Assembly (NCBI GenBank): GCA_030847615.1
Contig: JAUMIR010000001.1
Location: 263,313,187-263,377,186, forward strand
Source: Gambelia wislizenii
Lineage: Eukaryota > Chordata > Lepidosauria > Squamata > Crotaphytidae
Direction: 5' to 3'
Length of the DNA: 64,000 nt
Shown here: positions 44,511 to 54,566 of the stretch, piece after piece
Numbering within the stretch: position 1 is the first letter of the stretch
Layout of the letters: every line of letters begins with the position of its first letter
Program-made: the position numbers and the translations under genes
The notes under the pieces: model-generated
What the model was told of the DNA's origin: nothing
The model's input: the letters and a program-made list of their open reading frames with translations, nothing else
The model's database searches: none

Positions 44511-45750
44511 TGTATGATAAATCTCAGGGCAATGAGACACACAACTCAGTGATTAGCTTTGAACTCAGCAGCATCCTGTATTATGTCTTCCTCAACCACC
44601 TTTGACAGCGTAGAGGAAAAGTTTCTTATTTATTTATTTATTTTGCATAAAGGCTTACCTTTGCTTGCAGCCACTAATGCAATTTTGATGTGTTTGTGTT
44701 ACTTAGCACTTTCAGAACACCATGTGGGATGCCATAGTAGGTTTAGTTGCTTTCTTCTTCTTCTTTTTTTTTTTTCCTTCAGGCTACCAGTGCCAAGCCA
44801 TGGGATGTGAAAGGCACCATCATGTCTGTGTTGCTTAACAATCATCTGATGACTATGCTCTTGATAGCATTTGGAACTCTTGAGTCTAGGTACTTGCTAT
44901 AAATAAATATAAGCACAATTCTTTAGTGGAAGTAACACCAAGTTCCTTTATTTGGAACTAGCATTGGATGGTTCTTGTTTTTAAAACTCAGCTCTATTGA
45001 TTATACTTAGTAATAGCAACAGTGAAAAAAATAGGAAGGGAAGTACTGTATAGACTAGTGATTTTAATAAATGGAGCTGATGATCAGCTTCATTTTTGAT
45101 ACCTCAATTTTTGCAAATGTCCTTGGGTAATAAGCCTGTTCTTTTTAAACAAGCCTATTTTATTTGAATTTGAGAGTACTGCTCCCACATTTGGAATAAA
45201 GAGGCAAGATGTTTGCCATCAGGTTTTCCAAGGTCACATTTTTATTAATATCTAACACAAATAAAGAGATTTGCAGTGATTATTCCCAATTGTGCAGAAC
45301 ATCATCTAATGGCAAGGTTTATAGGAGCGTAAGGAAACCTCTAAGTTAGAAGCAGTGTGCTGATTGCTCCTGTCCAATCTGGCCATAGTGATGTTGATGG
45401 AGTCCACTGTGTTCATAACCCCTCAAGCCCCAGAACTTAGGTGTATAATCCAAACAAGAACCCAAAGGGATTCCTTTGTTCACCCTCTACCTCAGGCCTA
45501 AGGTTTAGCATACCCTCCCCACAATGCTGTGTCAGGGACAGTCCTGATTAATCCTCTGTTGTCCTACTTTTTCAACTGCTTTCAATATGTCCTTTCTCCT
45601 CATCTTACTTCAGTTGCTGCCAACTGAGTTCAAAGTGCAAAAGTGGTTTGCACTCAGTTAACTCAGCGAGAGGGAAAGGCAAGGAAAGGTTGAAATCTTT
45701 CCCTTCTCAGTAGACTCAGACAAAAGCAAACAGCTACAGCCTCTCCTGGG
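44511..45750. other. Intergenic DNA, nothing recognised
   Basis: No supported gene. (TTTA)n at about 44625-44643 and a TTC/T run at 44755-44777. AGTTGCTGCCAACTGAGTTC near 45612 echoes TTGCTGCCAACTGAGTTTAA near 27120. Confidence 0.45.
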
Positions 45751-45975
45751 GCCTAGATACCTTAAAGGCACCAGATCCCATTTGATCATGGAAGCTAAGC
45801 AGGGTCAGCCCTGGTTAGTACTTTGATAGAAGACCACCAATGAATACCAGGTACTGTAGGATAGACTTCAGAGGAAGGAACTGGCAAAACCACCTCCAAG
45901 TTTTCCCTACCTAACAAACCCCTATGGAATTCATGGGGTTGCCATATGTTGATAGATGACTCATCTACAACTCCA
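45751..45975 (+). repeat. 5S rRNA-derived SINE
   Basis: The head (45751-45868) aligns with 5S ribosomal RNA: GCCTAGATACC, then GGAAGCTAAGCAGGGTCAGC, CTGGTTAGTACTTTGATAGA and GAATACCAGGTACTGTAGG. These include the internal Pol III promoter region of 5S genes. A non-5S body follows (AGAGGAAGGAACTGGCAAAACC), ending GGGGTTGCCATATGTTGATAGATGAC, a Bov-B-like tail. This corresponds to the 5S-derived SINEs known from squamates. Many substitutions make it a SINE and not a functional 5S gene. Confidence 0.85.
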
Positions 45976-46902
45976 TCACCACACTGGCTGACTATTACAC
46001 ACTTGTGTGCCAGGACCAAATGGAATGAAACCCACCACCACCACACACACCACTCCAGGGCCAGGGGAAGGAGCATTCTGGGCCCATGGATTTCACTAGG
46101 AGAATAAAGCATGTTGTTGTCATTCATTCCTCTTCTGTTAGATGTGCAACACAGCCCATGTGGACTTGCTCTGAAGTAAGCTGCACTGACCACTGGTGAC
46201 TGATAGCTGCCATGTCATTGGGGAAGGTAATCCTCTCCAGGTTCCAAAGAGCTTTCAAGAAACTGTCCAAGGTGCTGAGCCTATTTGGGGTCTTGGGTTC
46301 AGTACCTTGAATAGCTACTACCCCTACTGCCACTGAGTTTAATATGGGACTTGTTTTCAGGTCTCATGTTGGACTGAATCAAGAAATATACTTAATTTTG
46401 GATGAGAAATGATTTTTTATTCCTGATTCCTATCTGAAAGTAACAAAGTTCTCAGCTGTCCCATCATTCTTGTACAGTATATACTATTGATTGCTATCCA
46501 TTTGTCCTTTGTGAGCAAAGCTTCCTTATACTTGAAGTGGGATTTTTAATCCTTTGTCTATACTGGTTGGTTTACAAGGTGTCATTAGTTTATATTGACT
46601 TCTTTCCCCATTTCCCCCTTTACTTGCCATTAATTGCTTGTTCTTTGACTCTCAGTACAAGCACTGTGTGAAATGTTGTCTTAGATAATTACTTCATGAC
46701 ACATGAGGTAATGTGGAGGATGGATGTTGTTAGGGCCCAAAAAGGCTTACTTGTAAGGAGCTAGGGGCAAATAATATCTGCGTAGGAGCCTCTTTTTTTT
46801 TTTTGCAGATGGTAAGGATAGCTGGGGAGGGGTCCATAGTGGCAGCCTTAGTCCTCCCTCTCTCTTAAAACACAGATGGAAGCCAGCCCTGCATCCTATA
46901 AG
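45976..46902. other. Intergenic DNA, nothing recognised
   Basis: No gene or classified repeat seen. Confidence 0.45.
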
Positions 46903-47035
46903 CCAGCACTTTTCAAACATTGGCCCTCCAGGTATTTTGAACTTCACCTCCCAGAAAACTCAGCCAGTTTGACCAATGGTCAGGGAATCTGGGACCTGAA
47001 CTCCAAAACACCTGAAGGACCAAAGTTTGAGGTTT
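46903..47035. mobile_element. Short hAT-like inverted-repeat element
   Basis: CAGCACTTTTCAAACATTGGCCCTCCAGG is answered by CCTGAAGGACCAAAGTTTGAGG. GAACTTCACCTCCCAGAAAACTC pairs with ATCTGGGACCTGAACTCC. About 130 bp, non-coding. Confidence 0.6.
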
Positions 47036-47320
47036 GTCCAAACTTCAGGTATGCGGAGAATGCCATATTCAATCACCATATCAAAATAGCTTCACCAATC
47101 AGCTTCAGTAAGTGGAATGAAGAGGAAGAGACAAGACCATCTTGCCCTTTACCACAGGGACCAAAATGAGCCTAATCTGGCTTTATGACTTGAATTTCCT
47201 GTCAGAACTAAATGTGGGGATTCCCCCTCTCTTTCTCACTTCAAAAGACCACCTGTTCTTCAAAATGGAAAGTCTAAATGCTCAGAGATCTAATATGCTA
47301 TTAAAACCCATGATTTAAGG
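47036..47320. other. Intergenic DNA, nothing recognised
   Basis: No gene or repeat assigned. Confidence 0.4.
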
Positions 47321-47824
47321 CAGAGGTAGGCAAACTGTGCCCCACAGGCTCCATGCAGCACACAGGAATAATTCTTTTTGGCCCAGATAAAAAATGTTTT
47401 TTGGCAATTTTATTTTTGCTCCAGAATTCTCCCCAAATGCACTCTACAGGGTTTAGAGGGCATTTCCACTACATCTGAAGCCCTCCTCAGGCCCTCCAGG
47501 AGTCAAAAACAATTTTTGCAATTTTTGTTCAAAAAAGCGTATTTATTTATTTATTTATTTATTGCCTCCAAATCTTCCAAAATATCCACTAGGGAACATG
47601 AGTTACATTTCCACCACATTGTGTGTGTGTGTGTGTGTGTGTGGAATTTAGGCCCAGGAGAAGCCTGGTTTTTAATTTTAAAAAATGGCAAAATTGCCCC
47701 CATAACCACTCGAGAAATTTGGAGGCAAAAAAAAAATGTTTTGGAGGGAGAAATAGGTGCAGCCCTCCAAGGTTTCCAAGGGGGTTAATGCAGCTCCCTA
47801 GCACTCCACAGTTGCCTTCCCCTG
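47321..47824. mobile_element. hAT-like non-autonomous element with 8-bp target duplication
   Basis: CAGAGGTAGGCAAACTGTG and CACAGTTGCCTTCCCCTG are terminal inverted repeats. ATTTAAGG (47313-47320) and ATTCAAGG (47825-47832) form an 8-bp duplication with one mismatch. The interior has (TTTA)n at 47540-47562 and (TG)n at 47620-47643; no transposase. Confidence 0.8.
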
Positions 47825-47929
47825 ATTCAAGGTGGTGTGATAATGATGTTCTGTAGGCCCTACCTGTGTTTCTATGTCGACCCACAGGGTGGTTCCTGCC
47901 TTTGAATATGAGCCTTTGTTTCAATGTAT

Positions 47930-48600
47930 CCTAGGGAACACTACAGGTAGTGTGTACTTCTGTCTTTTCTGGTTTCTACAGTCATACATAATGAGTACGA
48001 TTATGCTGAAATTTGGAACCAGTATTTGGATGCCTTAGAAGTTCCATCCAAATAAAAAACATGCAGATAACTATGTCTCTATCAGATGTGCCTTTGTAAT
48101 ATTCACTTCACCATTAGATAATTTATTTTAGCTAAACCAGAGAACAAGCAGTCTTGTTACTTGGTTATAAAAATGAAATATGTGACTTTGATCTGTTGCC
48201 TTGATATTGGGATTTTAGAATAGATTAGAATTTTTGATGTGCCCTGTTTTATCTTACCATATGAACACCAATTATGTCATGATGCCCGTTGCATAAGTAA
48301 AATTAATTCAAGATTAACTGAGGAATCTAGAGAAGACCTGAACTAACACAGATGCATAAAAATAATTGTTTATTGATTCCTGGCTTTGATTTAAATATGT
48401 AAAGCAGCTGCCTTAAATCATTAACAGTATCACAAGGTTGCTGGTTTATTTTCAAGGTCTACATTATCCCAAGCTGTCTAATATTTCTAGTGAAGCTCAG
48501 AAAAACTTCTTTTTCTGAAAAGAAACAGTGGAAGCAGAAGTGACCTCAAGCAAGCCTTTATCTCAAGGGGGCTCAGGCCTATTAAAATAGTTTCTCATGT
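47930..48600. promoter_or_regulatory. Candidate conserved non-coding element
   Basis: No transposon features. Segments such as TTGTTTATTGATTCCTGGC, GATTTAAATATGTAAAGCAG and AAAGCAGCTGCCTTAAATC have the character of conserved regulatory DNA. It is weak evidence by composition only. Confidence 0.25.
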
Positions 48601-49058
48601 GTACCATTTCCATAGGGTTTTTTTTTGGGGGGGAGGGGTCACATTATAATATGCTTCTTCATTAAATACCATATCAAGGTAGAAAAAGGGTAATCATTTC
48701 ACTTCTCTTAATTTTTGACCATAATTTTTAAAAAGACCTCAAATGTCAATTGTAGAAGAAAGTCAGAATCAAAGATGTGCCATCCCACATGAGGGAACAG
48801 ATTTCTCCTTGATGTCAATACTTGTTATGAAAGGATGGGGGTAAGAGGGCTTGATGATATGCCCAGTTTTATACAATTATGTCACCAATTAGGCTGCCTG
48901 TCCTGCCCACACTATCACAGTGAACACTGCTGCACATCATGCTACTTGTCCATGTCCAATCAATGGCCTTTGTCTTCATGGAGAAACAGTCAGTCACATG
49001 AACTCTATTATCTGACATGTTTCAGTCCAGGAACATTTTTTTGTTTTGTTACTACAGA
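48601..49058. other. Intergenic DNA, nothing recognised
   Basis: T/G run at 48617-48638. No gene supported. Confidence 0.45.
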
Positions 49059-49560
49059 TGGAAATATTTGAGGTTGAACAAAAAATGTGTTTCTTGAGTG
49101 TTGGGAAACTGATGAGAAGAATCCTGGACTGATGAGAATCTTTGCAGTTCAGGATTAATTCTACACAAAATTCACTTATCTTTGCACAAGATGCTGCTTC
49201 CAGATGCTGCTTTCTGTGTACCCCCCCCCCAAAAAACAAAACACACACACATGTGATTTTTGTGTAGACTTAGTCCTAAACTACAGCATTGTCTGCACAA
49301 ACACTCACATTATCTGTGTAGAAGATAATATTTCAGTGTAGAAATAATATTTTCTATGCAGAAAATGTGGTTTCCTGCGCAGAAAATGATGTGTTCTGCA
49401 ACAGAATAATGTATGAATTTTGTGCAGAATAAGTCTTAAACTGTGAATAGTCTTTGAAAACTAGTTGATTTTCGAAAACTTTCTCACAAAGAGAAGAAAA
49501 TTGTTAAAATTATTCACTGTTTCCTTCAGGAATGAAATTGAGAAAGAATTATATCTCTGA
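49059..49560. repeat. GTGCAGAAAA-rich dispersed repeat, best-preserved copy
   Basis: Landmarks: ATGGAAATATTTGAGG at the left, TTCTTGAGTGTTGGGAAACTG, GAATCTTTGCAGTTC, multiple TTTTCTATGCAGAAAA / CTGCGCAGAAAATG modules between 49320 and 49440, then TTTGTGCAGAATAAG and GAAAACTTTCTCACAAAGAG to GAATTATATCTC at the right. Non-coding. Confidence 0.6.
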
Positions 49561-49603
49561 TTGTTACACAAAGGCCCTAATCACCCTGTGTCCTCAAGAA
49601 ATA

Positions 49604-49823
49604 CAATGGGCCTTCCTTATCCGCAGTTTCCATGTCCATGGATTTGAACAACTGTGAATCATCATGCCCCCTACCTAAAATGGCAGTAATATGCATATGG
49701 AAGCTCTGAAGCACCCATGTGCACCTCACCACCACTGAATTATATAGGACTCAAGCCTCCACAATTTTTGTTATCCATGGAGAATTCCAGAATTGAACTC
49801 CCACAGATATGGAGGGCCCACTA
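49604..49823. mobile_element. Tigger/pogo-like miniature transposon, eroded ends
   Basis: CAATGGGCCTTCCTTATCC to GGAGGGCCCACTA between TA dinucleotides (49602-49603, 49824-49825). The body contains TCCATGGATTTGAACAACTG. Confidence 0.75.
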
Positions 49824-50089
49824 TACTGTTAAGTTTTGTCCTTGAGTGACAAAGAAAGAGAGACAACAGGTAGGACAACAGAAATATGATGAACTTGTAA
49901 AGCCCTTTCTTCTCAGTGGCTCAATAGTTAAGTCCTCCCCCTCCCCAACACACATAATGCCTTTCTGTTTTCTATGCACCATACTCTCTGGATGATTGTC
50001 AGGATTTTATCTCCCTTGAAGAGGTTGGAAATTTCTTCCTCAGTTATCGGAATTGGTGGATGAAAGCTAATAGGCAAGTAACACCTATA

Positions 50090-50250
50090 GACCCAGAGTG
50101 GTGTAACGGTTTGGGTGTAGGCAAAAATCAGTTCAAATCCCCATTTGGCCATGGGAAGCTACTGGGTGATCTTGAGCAAGTAGGTTCATCTTAGGGTTGC
50201 CATAATTCAGAAATGACTTGAAGGCACACAGCAACAACCACCACAACAAA
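50090..50250 (+). repeat. tRNA-derived SINE (squamate type)
   Basis: A head with AGAGTGGTGTAACGGTTTGG (A-box-like), CAGTTCAAATCCCC (B-box-like), GATCTTGAGCAAGTAGG and the tail GGTTGCCATAATTCAGAAATGACTTGAAGGC with CAACAACCACCACAACA. It has the same family structure as the copies at 820 and 27150, and its tail resembles that of the 5S-derived SINE at 45751. Confidence 0.75.
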
Positions 50251-50439
50251 ATCACACTTCTCCATTGGTCAGTATATTTGGTTGAGAATCATGGTTTCAC
50301 TTGAACTTGTTTTTAATTAAATGTGCTCAGGTTTGCAGTCTTTTAACCCAATCCCATGAAAATCTCATTGCTTTTGGCTAAATGTAATTCCAGTTAAGTG
50401 TATTTAGGACTACACTGTGAGCTTTTATTTCCATTTCTT

Positions 50440-51060
50440 GTTGGTGTGATGGCTCGTGCCTGACAGCCTTCATACTAATAGTTCAAGCTAAGCAATTGAT
50501 TTATTCATATTTTTCTACACCCAAGATATAAAGTGAAATTGATTTTCATCTTTCGGCCGAGGCTTGCAGAAAAAAAGAAAAAGAAAAAGAGCAGTGGCAA
50601 CAGAGCTGTGGGACTTGCCGTATTATTTGGGGGAAAGGCTAACTAACTGCAATGGAAGTGCTCTAAGGATGAATGACCTTCAATGACTTGCATGTATAGA
50701 TTATCAACCATCATAGCTAAAGTAACAGACCATGAACGGTATCCAATTCTTTGGAGGTTAAATAGTGCAGATAATCATAATTATTCCGGGTGCCAGGGTC
50801 AAAAGAACTGTTCATCACTTTTCTGCCCTGTTTGAAGAATCTTTTAAAGTACTAAGTGATACATCTTCCCTGTCAGGATGTTATATAGGAATTAAATGAA
50901 GCAAGCTCTCCGAGAGATTTCTGACAGCACATCATCTTCTACGTCTCTGTCCCTTTCATTCACCCGACATTCTTTTAAGCAAATGTGAAACTTCAAGCTT
51001 TCTTACAGTTCATTTCACTGTATGTCTACTGTTAGTCCAATTCTATGATTGTGGGACTTT
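50440..51060. promoter_or_regulatory. Candidate conserved non-coding element
   Basis: About 600 bp without transposon signatures; includes AAGCAATTGATTTATTCAT, AGTGAAATTGATTTTCATC, GATAATCATAATTATTCC and GGAATTAAATGAAGC. Homeodomain-type cores are frequent. Conservation cannot be tested here. Confidence 0.3.
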
Positions 51061-51777
51061 CATGCAAAATCTTTTGTATGAGACCAGCTGCACTGCAGAG
51101 GAAAACCAGGTAACCACCAGAAGCACTAAAATCCCAAAGGTATCTGTTTCTAATAGACAGATGCATTTCACAGTGGGGGAAGCCACTCCTGGAGTTCGCC
51201 ACTTTTTCAGTGAGTGCTTATAAATTAAATGTATTGTCATATTATTACATTGTTTTTATCCTACCTTTCTCCTAGAAATGGTGCTCCAGGCAGACTTTGA
51301 GCAGACATCACTAGCAGTCTTCACTAAAATAATTTAAGCAGTAAAATCATTAGGATCATTGCAATAATAAAGGTTCTATTATCTAGCTTGTCTAAGTGTT
51401 AGCTATAATAACTAGAAAATGAAGGAGGTGGGATTGTAAATCTTCACTTTTTTTCTTGTATAAAAGAAATACTAATTTGTTTAAGTTTTCTTCCCCACTG
51501 GGTGGGATTAGGATAGGTTTTGGAAATTATTTGAATTTGTTTTGCACATTGAATGTTTTTTGTGAAATAAATCATTTACACACAAATGTTGTGTTTTGCA
51601 CCAAAAAGCAAAGCTTTTTGTGCAAAGATTTTTTCCCCACAAAATGGTCCCTAAAAGTAAAGAACCAAACAAAAAAAAAACACACAACTTATAGCTGTTG
51701 ACTATTTTCCTAGTTTGTTGACAATGTATTGAGACACCCTCCCTTGTTGTGGGTGAGAAGACTAGAGAGTAGTCTTT
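51061..51777. other. Intergenic DNA with LINE-tail and GTGCAGAAAA-type fragments
   Basis: TTTTTATCCTACCTTTCTCC near 51250 is a LINE-tail-type fragment. About 51530-51660 has TTTTGTGAAATAAATC and TTTTTGTGCAAAGATTTTT modules of the dispersed repeat family. No gene. Confidence 0.45.
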
Positions 51778-52535
51778 GGAGATTATCAGATTCGGCAAAT
51801 ATGGTGTTATTACAGCAACACAAGACCTCAAAGGAGCTCCCCTACTGCATGATGTCGTGCTCCAGCATTCTGCTGCTGTCAAGAAAGCATTCTTTTGTAT
51901 TAGCGGGCAAAAGCCGCCAATTCATATCCCATGGTGTTTTTTTTTTCCTAGTAGTGCTTGTGTGCGAAACTGTTATGATTCCAGCATCAATGGGCAGTCC
52001 CTCAGAACACTTCTGGGTGAAAACATGAAAACTAGGTATGGGATGCTCTTTTTATGAACCTCTGCATTTTGCTGGAAAGTTTTTAAGTGTTTTTCAGTGC
52101 TTGTGTGTTCATTTTGTTTGTTAATTTGGGTGTTTTTAGGCTTTTAAGAGCACTCATGTCTAATTGCAAGAACCACTGAAATCTCACCCATGTGAAAACA
52201 TGGAAATAAGCAGTGCAAGTGGCCATGTTGCAATAATTCAGGGGTGTCTATATCTTGTAATTAAAGCAATGTGTAATGAGGAGTGTTATTGTGCCAGGAT
52301 ACTTAGGAGATTTTCACACGGGGAAATTATTCCCTGGGGAGATTGGGACAGAAACGGAGCTGTTCCAGTAGCAGTGCCCCATTTCGTATTCCCCCTTCCT
52401 TCTCACGATCTCCCGTCATCTTCCCTCCGTGCTGCTTCCATTTCTCTCCCAGTAAGTTCCGTGATTTTTTACTAATGAAGAACTGTAAAATATAGTGCCA
52501 AAAGAACATTTTTAGACACTTGTCTGATAATCTCT
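51778..52535 (+). mobile_element. PIF/Harbinger-like element, possibly composite
   Basis: GGAGATTATCAGATTCGGC on the left, CTTGTCTGATAATCTCT on the right, TTT on both sides (51775-51777, 52536-52538). A second terminus-like GGAGATTTTCACACGGGG at 52310 lies inside, so a second element may be nested or fused. Donor-like position reads CTAGGTATG near 52033. Confidence 0.68.
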
Positions 52536-53094
52536 TTTATTTTCTGGGAGGGGAGATGTTTTATTTATTTATACATTTTTAAAAAATAACTTAACCTTCA
52601 ATAAAAATATTTCCAGGGGAGCTTATAGCAAATGGCATGGAGCATATTTGGGCTTCTGCAAATGGGAGAGCTCCTTTCATTTGAAAATGGGAATGAGATT
52701 CAGCCTGATGAGGGAGGTAGGGTTTCTCCCCTTTTTTTGTCCTTCCTTTCAGACTTCCCTCCCACTCCTTTCCAGATGATTCCTTTTGAAACAGATTTGG
52801 AGATGAGCCGGAAAGTGCAATGGTCTGCAAGGGAAAATGGAGTTGTGGAGAGAGGTACCTTTATTCCACTGGCAAGAGCATCCCATGACCATCCCATGAT
52901 CTCCCTAGTAAGACCAAACTCAGACCATGTTAAGATAAATAAAAAGAGATGTTTGGAAGTTAAAAGGAAACCATGGGAGTTTGCAGCAGAATCAGTTTAA
53001 AATCCACTATAAGTTGGAGAGGTGGGGGAGAAGATACTTTTAATATGGCTCCTGAAGTTTATCAGTCTTATCTACTGTATACCAGCCAAGATAA
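52536..53094. other. Intergenic DNA, nothing recognised
   Basis: No gene supported; overlapping short frames on both strands. A (TTTA)n-like tract at about 52560-52590. Confidence 0.45.
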
Positions 53095-53585
53095 CCTGAG
53101 GGCAGCCCAGAGTATTCTGATCCCAGAGATGTCCCAGATTCCCCTCATTACCAGAACACTCCATGGTGAAAGTAGACAGCTATCCTCACATGTGTCCTGC
53201 TGTATCACCTGGTGTTGCTGCTGGTGGCACATGTTGTGTTTCCTGAGGCAAGAAACAAGGAGCCCAGGGTTGATCCCAGTGATGGCTGGGGGACTCATCA
53301 TGATTTCAGAGAATGGGATGTGCACCAGTGGCAGCTCCAGGCGATACAGCAGGACACATGTGAGGACAACTGCCCTTTCTTGACATGGAGCACTCTGGAT
53401 TTTCTGTAAGACCCAGAGTAAATCAGGAGTTTTTAAAAAAAACATTTTAAGGATGATTTAAACTTTTTGGGGGGCTAAAGTGGCCAAATGTCATGAGGTC
53501 CAGGTTTTGACCCAGCATCATTTGGACAGATCACCCCCAGGACAGCTCCATAACATTTTATTTGGCTCATGTAGACAAGCCCTTT
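53095..53585. mobile_element. Fold-back element with 30-bp inner arms
   Basis: Inner arms at 53183-53212 and 53337-53366 are inverted copies with a single mismatch (TCCTCACATGTGTCCTGCTG... on the left). Complementarity continues outward (AACACTCCATGGTGAAAG versus CTTTCTTGACATGGAGCACT). The right flank ends GGCTCATGTAGACAAGCCC, a terminus of the GGGCTTGTCTACACT family. The left terminus is not clear. Confidence 0.6.
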
Positions 53586-53883
53586 GGAACTAGACAAGTC
53601 AGTATGGTAATAGGTGATTCCTCAGATATCCTGGTTATCAGTCACTTGGGGTTTTAAAACCAACATTTTAAATCACGTTTGGAATGAACTGGCAGTATGT
53701 GGGGTGGTTGTGTGTCCTGCTTTACAGGTACTAGACCTCTATTTGAAGGTACTGTTTATTTATTATCAATCCTATCCAAGTCCAGATTAAAGAGAAAGAA
53801 CCCAAAGAAGGGAGAGTCAGAAGATGCCTTAGAGTTGCCCATCATTAATTGTGGCATGTGGACAGGAAACTGAGCAGCAGGCA
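53586..53883. other. Intergenic DNA, nothing recognised
   Basis: No feature assigned between the fold-back element and the copia element. Confidence 0.4.
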
Positions 53884-53888
53884 CAAAA

Positions 53889-54352
53889 TGTCAGGAATTG
53901 GAAACTGAACTCCATTGAAAATGGACAAACAACTGCTGAATCATGCTGAGTCATGATGGCTGAAGCAAAGAGCTGCTAAGTCATGCCAAGTCATGTAGCC
54001 ACAACTGCTGAAGAAGTTTACTAGAGGGCATAGCTTCTGGAGTGCAAGATCTGGTGTAATGTACCCATGTGGTTGAGTAAGCCAATACCCTGTAACTGTG
54101 TATATAAGAGAGCTCAGTTCAGAACTCATTCTCTTCTCATGAATGCTGATGTCTGGCGAAGCAGTTTGTCCTTCAATTGTAAATATTGGTACATATTGCA
54201 ACTGCTTGACTTTGAAGATAAAAGTGCCCCCTGCTTATTTGGATGTCAAACACTTTGTGTGTGAGTATTCTTGGAAATGGGTTGCTACTAAGTCTGCTGA
54301 GATAGCTTTTTTGGCTTCTGCCAGAGATTGAGTGTCCTATCATCCCCTGATA
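53889..54352 (+). repeat. Copia 5' LTR
   Basis: Begins TGTCAGGAATTGG and ends CCCCTGATA, where the terminal CA has become TA. It carries a TATA box (TATATAAG, 54101-54108), so transcription would start near 54130. A polyadenylation-type AAGATAAAAG sits near 54216. Confidence 0.93.
54101..54108 (+). promoter_or_regulatory. TATA box in the 5' LTR
   Basis: TATATAAG, with the same motif at 58886-58893 in the 3' LTR. It defines the U3 side of the LTR promoter. Confidence 0.65.
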
Positions 54353-54354
54353 GT

Positions 54355-54369
54355 GGTTATGGGCCCAGC
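54355..54369 (+). other. Primer-binding site matching the initiator tRNA-Met anticodon arm
   Basis: GGTTATGGGCCCAGC begins 2 bp after the LTR. It is the reverse complement of the anticodon stem-loop region GCTGGGCCCATAACC of vertebrate initiator tRNA-Met, and not of the tRNA 3' end. Drosophila copia primes from a half-molecule of initiator tRNA-Met cut in this region; the same mechanism is inferred here. Confidence 0.8.
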
Positions 54370-54566
54370 GATTGATCTCAGATTAGATAAGGTGCACCCA
54401 GAAAAGTTCCCATAAAGTCTTTTGTTTTGAGTGTTTTTGGCTAGTTGGCTGTGAAACAGTTAAGTTTCAGCCAGGCCTCTGTAGAAGAGCTATCCTCAAG
54501 TAACCTTGAAGAGCTATCAGCTGTTTGTGTTTCATAGCTGGATAATTTTTTGTTTCAGGTAGCACA

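Noticed and set aside
45751..45868. Functional 5S rRNA gene
   Set aside because: Many substitutions in conserved 5S positions and a SINE body and tail follow directly.
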